A stretch of 64,000 bases of DNA from Chromatiales bacterium (GTDB lineage: Bacteria > Pseudomonadota > Gammaproteobacteria > Steroidobacterales > GCA-2729495): contig JAEUPZ010000010.1 of assembly GCA_016789885.1 (NCBI GenBank), positions 90,570 to 154,569 of the forward strand, given 5' to 3'. The translations under genes and the position numbers were made by a program. The number at the start of each line of letters is the position of its first letter. The first letter of the stretch is position 1. The notes below the pieces were generated by a model that saw only the letters and a list, made by a program, of their open reading frames with translations, had not been told where the DNA came from and did no database searches. Below are positions 21,301 through 33,379 of this stretch, one piece after another.

Positions 21301-21801
21301 GCGATCCGCAAGATCGACCGTGAGACGCGCACGCGCTTCCAGGAGACCTTCGAGAACATCAACAGCGGCCTCCAGCGGCTGTTCCCGCGGCTCTTCGGCG
21401 GCGGCCACGCCTACCTGTCCCTCGAGGGTGACGAGGTGCTGAGCGCCGGCGTGACACTGATGGCCCGCCCGCCCGGCAAGCGCAACAGCCACATCCACCT
21501 GCTGTCGGGCGGCGAGAAGGCACTCACGGCCGTGGCGCTGATCTTCTCGATCTTCGAGCTGAACCCGGCGCCGTTCTGCCTGCTCGACGAGGTGGACGCC
21601 CCATTGGACGAGGCGAACGTCGGCCGCTTCTCCGAGATCGTCCGCGACATGTCGCAGAGGGTGCAGTTCATCGTCATCACGCACAACAAGACGACCATGG
21701 AGATGCTCGGCCAGCTGACCGGCGTCACGATGAACGAGCCGGGCGTTTCGCGCCTCGTCTCGGTGGACATCGACGAGGCGGTGAAGCTGGCCGCCGTGTG
21801 A
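18313..21801 (+). CDS. smc: chromosome segregation protein SMC
   Basis: Condensin ATPase that organises and segregates the chromosome. 1162 residues. N-terminal Walker A [20 protein letters not shown] (about residues 32-50), long coiled coils, hinge (about 505-640), second coil, then C-terminal signature [13 protein letters not shown] and Walker B [15 protein letters not shown]. The coiled coil holds a (CAG)6 run giving six Gln at 19492-19509. First gene of smc-zipA-ligA, an arrangement common in Gammaproteobacteria without MukB. A candidate -10 (TACACT, 18167-18172) lies upstream with no good -35. Confidence 0.97.
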   Translation: [1162 protein letters not shown]

Positions 21802-21814
21802 GGCGCCGACGAAC

Positions 21815-24482
<2,668 letters not shown>

Positions 24483-24535
24483 TGCCCGTCGCCGGCAGTT
24501 GCCGGTCCCGGGACGTGAACCTATAGTCCCGACCG

Positions 24536-25381
24536 ATGGCCACGGCTGACATGGGCGGCGGCGACCCGTCGCGCCTGCGCGCGGCGTTGCTCGGTGCGCT
24601 GCGGCCCCTGGCCGCCATGCTGCTGCGCTTCGGGATCGGCTACCGTGATTTCGCCGAGGTGGCCAAGGCCGCCTTCGTCGACGCGGCCACGGCCGAGTTC
24701 GGCGTCCGCGGGCGGCCCACCAACATCTCCCGGGTTGCCGCCATGACCGGTCTCACGCGCAAGGAGGTCCGGCGCCTCCGCTCCCTCGCGGCCGCCGGGA
24801 CGACCACGGGCCCCGGCACGGTACCGGCCGACGTGCTCCACCGCTGGCACACGGATCCGCGCTATCTCGCGCTCCCCGGGGTTCCCCTCGAACTGCCCTT
24901 CGAGGGCCCTGAGCCCTCGTTTGCCGGACTCGTCCGCGCCTGCGCGGGCGATCTGCCGGCCGGGGCCATACGGGCCGAACTCGTGCGCATCGGTGCGGTT
25001 GAGGAAGCGCCCTCGGGTGCCCTGCGGACCATCCGTCGCGAGGTCGTCCCTGCGTCGGCCCTGGACGCGATGCTCGAGGGCTTCGCCACCGGACTGCGCC
25101 CGGTGACACTGACCGTCGGGTGGAACGCCGCCGTGGCAGGCGTTGGCGGCCGCCGCCGCTTCCAGCGGTCCGTGACGAGCCGCCACGTCCCGGTGGCCCG
25201 GGCGGCCGAGGTCGAGGCCCTGCTCCGCGGGCGGCTCACCGCCTGGACCGAGGAGGTCGACGACTACCTCGCCGGGGTCGAGCGGTCGCCGGCCGGCGAC
25301 GACGTGGCCGTCCCGACGGTCACGCTCGGGATCGGCATGTACTACTACGAGGAGCCCCGGGCGGGTGGTACTGATCGGTAG
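24536..25381 (+). CDS. DUF6502-like protein of unknown function
   Basis: 281 residues. The N-terminal 90 residues (LRPLAAMLLRFGIGYRDFAE, TNISRVAAMTGLTRKEVRRL) resemble the helical DUF6502 family and include a helix-turn-helix-like segment at about 60-80, suggesting nucleic-acid binding. The C-terminal half contains RRRFQRSVTSRHVPV and ends with GIGMYYYEEP. No transmembrane segment or signal peptide. 53 bases after ligA, so it may be co-transcribed or have its own promoter. The family call is from memory of the sequence pattern; function unknown. Confidence 0.7.
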   Translation: MATADMGGGDPSRLRAALLGALRPLAAMLLRFGIGYRDFAEVAKAAFVDAATAEFGVRGRPTNISRVAAMTGLTRKEVRRLRSLAAAGTTTGPGTVPADVLHRWHTDPRYLALPGVPLELPFEGPEPSFAGLVRACAGDLPAGAIRAELVRIGAVEEAPSGALRTIRREVVPASALDAMLEGFATGLRPVTLTVGWNAAVAGVGGRRRFQRSVTSRHVPVARAAEVEALLRGRLTAWTEEVDDYLAGVERSPAGDDVAVPTVTLGIGMYYYEEPRAGGTDR

Positions 25382-25441
25382 CAGGGGGCTGGGGCGGCGG
25401 TCATAATCGGCCCTTCCCAGCTTTCCGGTCCTGCGCACCCG

Positions 25442-28090
25442 ATGTCCGGTCACGAATTTCCGCTGCATATCGAGCCCCGTCTCCCCGAGCGCCTCGGCCG
25501 CCTCGGCGAGCTCGCCGCCAACCTCTGGTTCAGCTGGCACCGGCCGACGCGCCACCTGTTCGAGATGCTCGACCGCGACCTGTGGTGGCGGACCGAGCGC
25601 AACCCGCGCGTGTTCCTCCGCTGCGTCGACCAGAGCCTGCTGGAGCTGGCGGCGACCAACGACACCTTCCTCGCCGCCTATCGCCGGGCACTGTCCGAGT
25701 TCGATTCGTACCGCGAGCAGGGCACCGGTGCCTTCCGGGCGGCAGGCCTCGGCGAGAGCGACCTGATCGCGTACTTCTGCGCGGAGTTCGGCTTCCACGA
25801 GAGCTTCCCGATCTACTCGGGGGGGCTCGGCATCCTCGCCGGCGACCACTGCAAGACGGCCAGCGACCTGCGCCTGCCCTTCGTCGCCGTGGGCCTGCTC
25901 TACCGGCGCGGCTATTTCAGTCAGCGTATCGGCAGCGACGGCCAGCAGATCGCCGACGACGCCCGCGTGACCCCCCAGGATGCGCCGGTGAGCCCGGCAC
26001 TCGACGCCGCCGGCAACGAGATCATCGTCGGCCTGCGCCTGGCGGGGCGCGACGTGGCGGTGCGCGTGTGGCGTGCCGAGGTCGGCCGCGTGCCGCTGCT
26101 GCTGCTCGACACCGACCTGCCGCAGAACGACCCGGACGACCGGGAGATCACCCGCCAGCTCTACGGTGGCGACAGCCGCACGCGGCTGCGCCAGGAGAGC
26201 GTGCTAGGCATCGCCGGCGTGCGGGCACTGCGCGCCGCCGGCTTCGAGCCGCGCGTCTGGCACATCAACGAGGGCCACGCCGCCTTCCAGATCGTCGAGC
26301 GCGTGCGCGAGCTGGTCGCGTCGGGGCAGCCCTTCGACGCGGCCATGGAGGCGGTTGCCGGCAGCACGGTGTTCACGACCCACACCCCCGTCAGCGCCGG
26401 CCACGACGTCTTCGATCCCCACCTGCTGTTCGAGCACCTCGGCGAGTTCGTCGCGGGGCTTGGCGTCAGCGCCGAGCAGTTCGTCGACATGGCCCGGGAG
26501 CATCCGGGCCATGGCGGCTTCAACATGACCCGGCTGGCGCTGGCGGGCTCCCGCCACGTGAACGGCGTCAGCCGCATCCACCGGCAGGTCACGTCGGGCA
26601 TCTGCAGCGGTGCCTGGCCCGAGGTGGACCGGGCCGAGAACCCCGTCGGCTATGTGACCAACGGCGTCCACGTGCCGACCTTCATGCAGACCGAGTGGGC
26701 GGAGCTGCTCGACCAGCACCTCGGTCCCGGCTGGCGCTATCAGCTCTCCGACCGCGAGCTGATGGCCCGCATCGAGGAGATCCCCGACGGGCGCTTCTGG
26801 TACGTGCGCCAGCAGGTAAAGATCTCGATGCTGCAGGGCCTGCGCGAGCGGCTGCGCCGCCAGCACGGGCGCAACGAGCAGTCGGCGGCGCACATCCACC
26901 GGCTCCTGAAGTACCTCGATCCCGACCGTCCCAACATCCTGACCGTGGGCTTCGCCCGCCGGTTCGCCACCTACAAGCGGGCGACCCTGCTGCTGCAGGA
27001 CCTGGGGTGGCTGCGGCAGATCGTCGACGGCGAGGACCGGCCTGTCGTCTTCATCTTTGCGGGCAAGGCTCATCCGGCCGACCACCCGGGCCAGCAGCTG
27101 CTCCGCGAGCTGCATCGCGTGGCGAACCTGCCGGAGTTCCTCGGCAAGCTGCTGCTCGTCGAGGGCTACGACATGGGCCTCGGCCGCCTGCTCACGTCGG
27201 GCGTCGACGTCTGGCTCAACACGCCCGTCCACCCGATGGAGGCCAGCGGCACGTCGGGCATGAAGGCGGCGATCAACGGCACCGTGAACCTGAGCGTGCT
27301 CGACGGCTGGTGGGCCGAAGGCTATGACGGCACCAACGGCTGGGTCATTCCACCGTCGCTGCTCGACGCCGACCCGGCCGCCCGCGACCACCACGACGCC
27401 CGGACCCTGTACGAGATCCTGCAGGACGAGGTCGTGCCCCTCTATTACGCGCGCGACGAGCGGCTCGGCTACTCGCCTGGCTGGGTCCGGATCTGCAAGC
27501 GTTCCATGGCCACCATCCTGCCGCACTTCAACATGCAGCGGGCGGTGCAGGACTACGCGACGCTGTTCTACGGCCCGGCGGCACGCCGGGGCGTAGCGCT
27601 CTCGGCCAACGGCCTCGAGCGCGCGCGGACCCTCGCCGGCTGGAAGGCGCGGGTCCGGGCGGCCTGGCCGGGCGTCGTGCTGCGGCCGGTGACCTCGGTG
27701 CCGCCGCGCGCCGACTTCTCTGCCCCGGTGAGCCTCGCGGTCGACGTCCACCTCAATGGCCTCGCGCCCGCCGACGTGCAGCTCGAGTGCGTCGTCCGGC
27801 GCGCGCTGTGCTCGGAGCTGACCGCGCCGGTGCGCCAGTTCGCCGACCGCGGTGGTGGCGAGTACGGCGTCCGGTACGTCGATGGCGAGCCCGTCTACGT
27901 GCAGGCCTTCACGCCGGAGGTTCCCGGCGCCGACGGCTGGTGCCGCTACCGCCTCGAGCTGCGGTCGCCCTGGTGCGGCGGGCTGCGGGTGCAGGTGCGT
28001 GCGGTGCCGCGCCATGCGGACCTGCAGCATGCGGCCGAGCTGGGCCTGATGCGGTGGCTCGACGCCAGCGTCACGCCGGGGCCAGGATGA
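25442..28090 (+). CDS. glgP: alpha-glucan phosphorylase
   Basis: GT35 phosphorylase that releases glucose-1-phosphate from glycogen or maltodextrin. 882 residues. The N-terminal domain ([15 protein letters not shown], residues about 12-120) is the DUF3417 module of the shorter bacterial/archaeal phosphorylase type. Next come [22 protein letters not shown], the RFATYKRA motif, and the PLP-binding Lys608 in [15 protein letters not shown]. The last 170 residues form an additional C-terminal module. Its 3' end overlaps the 3' end of glgB by 20 bases on the opposite strand. A CATAAT box (25402-25407) lies 35 bases upstream without a clear -35. Confidence 0.95.
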   Translation: MSGHEFPLHIEPRLPERLGRLGELAANLWFSWHRPTRHLFEMLDRDLWWRTERNPRVFLRCVDQSLLELAATNDTFLAAYRRALSEFDSYREQGTGAFRAAGLGESDLIAYFCAEFGFHESFPIYSGGLGILAGDHCKTASDLRLPFVAVGLLYRRGYFSQRIGSDGQQIADDARVTPQDAPVSPALDAAGNEIIVGLRLAGRDVAVRVWRAEVGRVPLLLLDTDLPQNDPDDREITRQLYGGDSRTRLRQESVLGIAGVRALRAAGFEPRVWHINEGHAAFQIVERVRELVASGQPFDAAMEAVAGSTVFTTHTPVSAGHDVFDPHLLFEHLGEFVAGLGVSAEQFVDMAREHPGHGGFNMTRLALAGSRHVNGVSRIHRQVTSGICSGAWPEVDRAENPVGYVTNGVHVPTFMQTEWAELLDQHLGPGWRYQLSDRELMARIEEIPDGRFWYVRQQVKISMLQGLRERLRRQHGRNEQSAAHIHRLLKYLDPDRPNILTVGFARRFATYKRATLLLQDLGWLRQIVDGEDRPVVFIFAGKAHPADHPGQQLLRELHRVANLPEFLGKLLLVEGYDMGLGRLLTSGVDVWLNTPVHPMEASGTSGMKAAINGTVNLSVLDGWWAEGYDGTNGWVIPPSLLDADPAARDHHDARTLYEILQDEVVPLYYARDERLGYSPGWVRICKRSMATILPHFNMQRAVQDYATLFYGPAARRGVALSANGLERARTLAGWKARVRAAWPGVVLRPVTSVPPRADFSAPVSLAVDVHLNGLAPADVQLECVVRRALCSELTAPVRQFADRGGGEYGVRYVDGEPVYVQAFTPEVPGADGWCRYRLELRSPWCGGLRVQVRAVPRHADLQHAAELGLMRWLDASVTPGPG

Positions 28091-30278
28091 CCAGGGCCAG
28101 CGGCGGTGCCAGGACGGTGATCGACCAGGGCTGGCCCATGCAGGGCACTGGCTCCGCCTCGAGGGGCACGGGATTGCCCAGGTCGCTGCCACCGTAGAAC
28201 CGCGAGTCGGAGTTCACCACCTCGCGCCAGCGCCCGGGCCCCGGCACGCCGATGCGGTAGCCGGTGCGTGGCACCGGCGTGCAGTTCGCCACCAACGCGA
28301 CGGCCGTGTCGCCACACCGGCGCAGCCACGCCAGCACCGACTGGTCGGCGTCGTCCCAGCGCAGCCAGGCGAATCCCTCGCCGCTGAAGTCGTGGTGGTG
28401 CAGCGCAGGCAGGCTGCGGTAGGCACGGTTCAGGTCGCCCACCAGCCGCTGCACGCCCCCGTGGCGGGGATCGTCGAGCAGGAACCAGGGCAGCTGGTCC
28501 CGGTGGTTCCATTCCCACGGCTGGGCCAGCTCGCCACCCATGAACAGCAGCTTCTTGCCGGGGTAGGTCCACTGCCAGGCCAGCAGCAGGCGCAGGTTGG
28601 CGAAGCGCTGCCAGTCGTCGCCCGGCATGCGCCCGAGCAGCGAGCCCTTGAGGTGCACGACCTCGTCGTGGGACAGCGGCAGGACGAAGTTCTCGCTGAA
28701 GGCGTAGACGGGGCCGAAGGTCAGCAGGTTGTGGTGGTGGCGCCGGTGCACCGGGTCGCGGCGGAAGTACTCGAGGCTGTCGTGCATCCAGCCCATGTTC
28801 CATTTCATGCTGAAACCCAGCCCGCCATGGTGCACCGGGCGGCTGACGCCGGGCCAGGCCGTGGACTCCTCGGCGATGGTGACGGTGCCAGGGAACTCCC
28901 GGTGGGTCATCCGGTTCAGGTCCTGCAGGAAGGCGATGGCGTCGAGGTTCTCGTTGCCCCCGTGCGGGTTGGGCAGCCACTCGCCCGGCCGCCGCGAGTA
29001 GTCCAGGTACAGCATCGACGCGACGGCATCGACGCGCAGCCCGTCGAAGTGGAACTCCTCGAGCCAGTAGCGGGCGCTGGACAGCAGGAAGCTGCGCACC
29101 TCGTTGCGGCCGTAGTTGAAGACGAGGGTGCCCCAGTCCGGATGGCTGCCGAGGCGCGGATCGGCATACTCGTACAGCGCGGAGCCATCGAAGCGGGCGA
29201 GCCCGTGGGCATCGCGGGGAAAGTGCCCCGGCACCCAGTCGAGCAGCACGCCCACGCCGGCCCGGTGGCAGCGGTCCACCAGGTAGCGCAGGTCGTCGGC
29301 ATCGCCGTAACGGCTGGTCGGCGCGAAGTACCCGGTCGGCTGGTATCCCCAGGACTCGTCGAGGGGGTACTCGGTGATGGGCATGAGTTCGACGTGGGTA
29401 AAGCCGAGGCCTGCCACGTAGTCGGCCAGCTGGTCGGCCAGTTCGCGGTAGCCCGGCACGGTGCCGTCTGCGCGCCGCCGCCACGAGCCGAGGTGCACCT
29501 CGTAGATCGAGACCGGGTCATGCCACCAGCGCGAGTCCGCCCGGGCCGCAAGCCAGTCCTGGTCCTGCCACGCGTAGGCGGACGGGGAGGGCACGATGGA
29601 GGCGGTCCGGGGCCGCGCTTCGTGCCGGCGCCCGTACGGGTCGGCCTTCAGCGTGATGCTGCCGTCGATGCGGCTGCGGATCTCGTACTTGTAGAGGGTG
29701 CCGGGCCCGACGCCGGGCACGAAGAGCTCCCAGATCCCGGACGAGCCCCGGACCCTGGCCGGCCAGCAGCGCCCGTCCCAGCCGTTGCCGTCGGTCACGA
29801 TGCTGACCCGTTCGGCATCGGGGGCCCAGACGGCGAAGCGGGTGCCGTCGACGCCGTCGACCGCCGTGGCCCGGGCGCCGAGGAAGCGGTGGGCGATGCT
29901 GCAGTCGGCGGCCGCCAGCACCTCCATGTCCGGCGGCGCGAGCAGCGGCCCGAAGCAGTAGGGGTCGACCCGGTCCACCGTGGCACCGCCGGCGAAGCGG
30001 ATGCGCAGCGTGTAGTGCCGCGGTGGCGCAGTGCCGCGCCACATGAACAGGTCCGAGTCGCCGTGCCGCGCGAACGGCGTGCCGTCGTGGGCCATGGCGA
30101 CGCCGCTCGCATGGGGAATGAATGCCCGCACCACCACGCCACCCGTGCCGTCCGGGTGGGGGCCGAGGAACTCGAACGGGTCGTGGTGTCGCGCGCCGGC
30201 GAGCCTGGCCAGGTGATCGGCGAAGACCGGGTCGGTGCCGTTCCCGGCGGCGGCAGCAGGAAGGTCGGTGGCGGGCAC
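28071..30278 (-). CDS. glgB: 1,4-alpha-glucan branching enzyme
   Basis: GH13 enzyme that adds alpha-1,6 branches to glycogen. 735 residues from the start chosen here. N1 CBM48-like domain ([14 protein letters not shown]), second CBM48 ([16 protein letters not shown]), catalytic barrel with [24 protein letters not shown] (nucleophile Asp) and TIAEEST (acid/base Glu), and SLSHDEV-like [14 protein letters not shown]. The frame is open to a GTG at 30365, but codons 30279-30365 (TCA, CTA, ATA, GCA) are unlike the rest and would overlap glgC; GTG 30278 with CGGA upstream is preferred. Convergent with glgP, divergent from glgC. Confidence 0.93.
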   Translation of the reverse strand: MPATDLPAAAAGNGTDPVFADHLARLAGARHHDPFEFLGPHPDGTGGVVVRAFIPHASGVAMAHDGTPFARHGDSDLFMWRGTAPPRHYTLRIRFAGGATVDRVDPYCFGPLLAPPDMEVLAAADCSIAHRFLGARATAVDGVDGTRFAVWAPDAERVSIVTDGNGWDGRCWPARVRGSSGIWELFVPGVGPGTLYKYEIRSRIDGSITLKADPYGRRHEARPRTASIVPSPSAYAWQDQDWLAARADSRWWHDPVSIYEVHLGSWRRRADGTVPGYRELADQLADYVAGLGFTHVELMPITEYPLDESWGYQPTGYFAPTSRYGDADDLRYLVDRCHRAGVGVLLDWVPGHFPRDAHGLARFDGSALYEYADPRLGSHPDWGTLVFNYGRNEVRSFLLSSARYWLEEFHFDGLRVDAVASMLYLDYSRRPGEWLPNPHGGNENLDAIAFLQDLNRMTHREFPGTVTIAEESTAWPGVSRPVHHGGLGFSMKWNMGWMHDSLEYFRRDPVHRRHHHNLLTFGPVYAFSENFVLPLSHDEVVHLKGSLLGRMPGDDWQRFANLRLLLAWQWTYPGKKLLFMGGELAQPWEWNHRDQLPWFLLDDPRHGGVQRLVGDLNRAYRSLPALHHHDFSGEGFAWLRWDDADQSVLAWLRRCGDTAVALVANCTPVPRTGYRIGVPGPGRWREVVNSDSRFYGGSDLGNPVPLEAEPVPCMGQPWSITVLAPPLALVILAPA

Positions 30279-30308
30279 GGGTATTCCGGTGAAGATCGGG
30301 TGATATGG

Positions 30309-30317
30309 TGCTAGATT
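30309..30317 (+). promoter_or_regulatory. candidate extended -10 promoter for glgC-malQ
   Basis: TGCTAGATT fits the extended -10 pattern TGnTAnAnT in an AT-richer patch (30296-30330) between glgB and glgC. It would start transcription near 30324, just before the proposed TTG start of glgC at 30347. No convincing -35. Supports the shorter glgB start, since the patch should be non-coding. Confidence 0.3.
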
Positions 30318-30346
30318 CTCGGCTCCAGTGGTACCGGTGACTGCCG

Positions 30347-31681
30347 TTGATTCCTGAACGACCACCGACGACCAGCGGGCTGCGCAACGGCCCCAACCGC
30401 TCCGGCCGGTTCGTGAGCCAGCTCACCCGCAGCACCATGGCGGTGATCATGGCCGGCGGCCGCGGCGAGCGCCTGCGCCAGCTCACGGCCCACCGGGCCA
30501 AGCCCGCGACGCCCTTCGGCGGCAAGTACCGCATCATCGACTTCACGCTGTCCAACTGCGTGAACTCCGGCATCCGCCAGATCCTCGTGCTGACCCAGTA
30601 CAAGGCGCACTCGCTGATCCAGCACGTGCAGCGGGGCTGGGGCTACCTGCGCGGCGAGCTCGGCGAGTTCGTGCAGCTCGTGCCCGCCCAGCAGAAGCTC
30701 GGCGACATGTGGTACCGCGGCACGGCCGACGCCGTCTACCAGAACCTCGACATCATCGACGAGTACAACCCGGAGCTGGTGCTGATCCTGGCCGGCGACC
30801 ACGTCTACAAGATGGACTACGGCCCGATGATCGCCTTCCACGTCGAGCACGGGGCCGACATCACCGTGGGCATGATCCAGGTGCCCGTCAGCCAGGCCCA
30901 CGAGTTCGGGGTCGCGACGGTCGACGCCGAGCAGCGCGTGCTGCGCTTCACCGAGAAGCCCGCGAATCCGGAGCCCATGCCGGGCCGCCCCGACGTCGCC
31001 CTGGCGTCCATGGGCATCTACGTGATCGGTCGTGACTTCCTGAAGGAGGTGCTCGCCCGGGACGCCGGCGACCTGCGCTCGGCCCACGACTTCGGCCGCA
31101 ACATCATCCCGGGCGCCATCGGCGACCAGCGGGTGTTCGCGTACCCGTTCCAGAACATCGCCACCGAGGCCCAGGCCTACTGGCGCGACGTCGGCACCGT
31201 CGACGCGTTCTACGAGGCCAACATGGAGCTCGTCTTCGTCAGCCCCGAGCTGAACCTGTACGACGCCAGCTGGCCCATCTGGACGTACCAGGAACAGGTG
31301 CCCTGCGCCAAGTTCGTGCTCGACGAGGAGGGGCGGCGCGGCTACGCCGTCAACTCGATGGTGGCCGGCGGCTGCATCGTGTCCGGGGCCGTGGTGCGCG
31401 AGTCGCTGCTGTTCGTCAACGTCTCCGTCGACGAGCGTTCCGAGGTTTACCGCTCGGTGCTGCTGCCGGACGTGGCCGTCGGCCGGGGCTGCCGCATCGC
31501 GCGGGCGGTCATCGACGAGGGCTGCGTGATTCCGGACGGCACGGTGATCGGTGAGGACCGCGCGGCCGACGCGGCCCGGTTCCACGTCACGCCGGCGGGG
31601 ATCGTCCTCGTCACCCCCGACATGCTCGTGGGCGCCGTCACGGGGGCGCCGCGACCCGCGCCCCGCGGCCAGCCGGCCTGA
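30347..31681 (+). CDS. glgC: glucose-1-phosphate adenylyltransferase (ADP-glucose pyrophosphorylase)
   Basis: Makes ADP-glucose, the committed step of glycogen synthesis; usually allosterically regulated by sugar phosphates. 444 residues if TTG 30347 is the start. The nucleotide-binding [28 protein letters not shown] and the [13 protein letters not shown] motif are clear; the C-terminal third is a left-handed beta helix. An in-frame GTG at 30413 would give VSQLTRST and lose residues conserved in many homologs (RFVSxLTR). Start therefore moderately uncertain. malQ begins ten bases after the stop, so the two likely form an operon. Confidence 0.94.
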   Translation: MIPERPPTTSGLRNGPNRSGRFVSQLTRSTMAVIMAGGRGERLRQLTAHRAKPATPFGGKYRIIDFTLSNCVNSGIRQILVLTQYKAHSLIQHVQRGWGYLRGELGEFVQLVPAQQKLGDMWYRGTADAVYQNLDIIDEYNPELVLILAGDHVYKMDYGPMIAFHVEHGADITVGMIQVPVSQAHEFGVATVDAEQRVLRFTEKPANPEPMPGRPDVALASMGIYVIGRDFLKEVLARDAGDLRSAHDFGRNIIPGAIGDQRVFAYPFQNIATEAQAYWRDVGTVDAFYEANMELVFVSPELNLYDASWPIWTYQEQVPCAKFVLDEEGRRGYAVNSMVAGGCIVSGAVVRESLLFVNVSVDERSEVYRSVLLPDVAVGRGCRIARAVIDEGCVIPDGTVIGEDRAADAARFHVTPAGIVLVTPDMLVGAVTGAPRPAPRGQPA

Positions 31682-31691
31682 CCCCCGTCCC

Positions 31692-33215
31692 GTGGCGGCA
31701 GACCTGCAGTTTCCCTCCGGGCTGCCCCCGCGTGCGGCGGGCGTGCTGCTTCACCCGACGTCGCTGCCCGGCCGCTTCGACGCCGGCACCATCGGCGCCG
31801 ATGCCCGGCAGTTCATCGACTGGCTGGCGAGCGCCGGCTTCTGCGTCTGGCAGTTCCTGCCGGTCGGGCCCGTGGGGCCAAGCCACTCGCCGTACCAGCT
31901 GGGCTCGGCCTTCGCCGGCAACCCGCTGCTGGTGGATCCCGACGACCTGGCTGCCGCGGGCTGGGTGACGGCCGGCGAGGTCGCCGGCGTCGTGTCCGCC
32001 ACCGACCGCACGGCGCTCCTGCGCAGCGCGTGGCGCATCTTCCGCCGCCGGGCCGACAGCGCGGCGCGGGGGCAGCTGGCGGCCTACTGGGATGCCGAGC
32101 GGGGCTGGCTGCTGCCCTATGCCCTGTTCCGCGTGGCGCGCGAACTCTACGGCGATGCCGGCTGGTGGACCTGGCCGCCGGCGCTGCGGCGGCGCGACCC
32201 GGCGGCCGTGGCGCGCCTGCTCGAAGGCGCGCGGGAGCGCGTGCGCGAGGTGGCCTTCGAGCAGTACCTGTTCGACCAGCAGTGGGCACGGCTGCGGGGC
32301 CACGCGCGGCAGGCGGGCGTTCGGCTCTTCGGCGACATTCCCATCTACGTCGACCTCGACAGCGCCGACGCCTGGTGGTATCGGGAGCAGTTCCGCATCG
32401 AGCCCGATGGCCGGCTGCCGGCCGTGGCCGGCGTGCCGCCCGACTATTTCAGCGCCGACGGGCAGCTGTGGGGCAACCCCCTCTACGACTGGGATGCCAT
32501 GGCGGCCGACGGCTTCCGCTGGTGGATCGCCCGCATGCGCCGCCAGTGCCGCCATTTCGACTTCCTGCGGCTCGACCACTTCCGCGGCCTGCAGGCCTAC
32601 TGGGAGGTGCCGGCGGGGGCCGTGACGGCCCGGGGCGGCTGCTGGCGCGAGGCGCCGGGTGCGGCGCTGCTGGCGGCGCTGCGGTCGGCCTTCGGCACGC
32701 TGCCGCTGGTGGCCGAAGACCTCGGCGTGATCACCGCCGAGGTGCGGGCCCTGCGCGACGAGTTCCAGCTGCCCGGCATGCTGATCCTGCAGTTCGCCTT
32801 CGACGGCTCGCCCGACAACCCGTACCTGCCGGCCAACCACCGCGAGCAGTCGGTCGTCTACACGGGGACCCACGACAACGACACCCTGGCCGGCTGGCAC
32901 GCGGGGCTCGACGAGCGGGCCCGCCGGCACGTGCGCGAGGTGCTCGGCGTGCCGGGGGCTGAAGTCACGGCGGCCATCCGGGCCGCGGCCTGGCAGTCAC
33001 CGGCACGGCTCGCCATGTTCCCGCTGCAGGACCTGCTGGGCCTCGGCAGCGAGGCGCGGCTGAACACGCCGGGCACGGTCAGCGGGAACTGGCAGTGGCG
33101 CTTCCGCTGGAGCGACATCCCGGCGTCGCTGGCTGCCGACTGCCGGCGGGCGGCGCTGGCGAGCGGGCGGCTGCCGGCCGGGGCCTCGGCCGAGCGGATG
33201 GCGGCCAGCGGCTGA
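31692..33215 (+). CDS. malQ: 4-alpha-glucanotransferase (amylomaltase)
   Basis: GH77 disproportionating enzyme that remodels maltodextrins so phosphorylase can act. 507 residues from GTG 31692 (VAADLQFPSGLPPRAAGV). LLHPTSLPGRFDAGTIG, GDIPIYVDLDSADAWW, the nucleophile region DFLRLDHFRGLQ, and LPLVAEDLGVIT are family motifs, with NTPGTVSGNWQWR near the end. Downstream of glgC in the same direction; 164 bases separate it from converging glgA, with nothing recognisable there. Confidence 0.95.
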   Translation: MAADLQFPSGLPPRAAGVLLHPTSLPGRFDAGTIGADARQFIDWLASAGFCVWQFLPVGPVGPSHSPYQLGSAFAGNPLLVDPDDLAAAGWVTAGEVAGVVSATDRTALLRSAWRIFRRRADSAARGQLAAYWDAERGWLLPYALFRVARELYGDAGWWTWPPALRRRDPAAVARLLEGARERVREVAFEQYLFDQQWARLRGHARQAGVRLFGDIPIYVDLDSADAWWYREQFRIEPDGRLPAVAGVPPDYFSADGQLWGNPLYDWDAMAADGFRWWIARMRRQCRHFDFLRLDHFRGLQAYWEVPAGAVTARGGCWREAPGAALLAALRSAFGTLPLVAEDLGVITAEVRALRDEFQLPGMLILQFAFDGSPDNPYLPANHREQSVVYTGTHDNDTLAGWHAGLDERARRHVREVLGVPGAEVTAAIRAAAWQSPARLAMFPLQDLLGLGSEARLNTPGTVSGNWQWRFRWSDIPASLAADCRRAALASGRLPAGASAERMAASG

Positions 33216-33379
33216 GGCCGCGGTTGGCGACCCGGGTCTGGCGCCGCGGACCTGCGGCCGCGCCTACGGGGCTCCCGCGATATGCACCCTGGCTCGCTGA
33301 TGCTCGCCAGATGCAATCGCTGCGCCCCTGCGGCGCGGACCTGATGTTGCGGGCCTGAGGCTGTGTGCCTGGGCTGGCT

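Noticed and set aside
28392..30314. Long plus-strand open frame opposite glgB (about 640 codons)
   Set aside because: Low-complexity Val/Gly/Ala/Arg product, antisense to a clear branching enzyme.
33216..33379. Small gene or terminator between malQ and glgA
   Set aside because: No hairpin with T-tract and no frame with a ribosome site or recognisable product.
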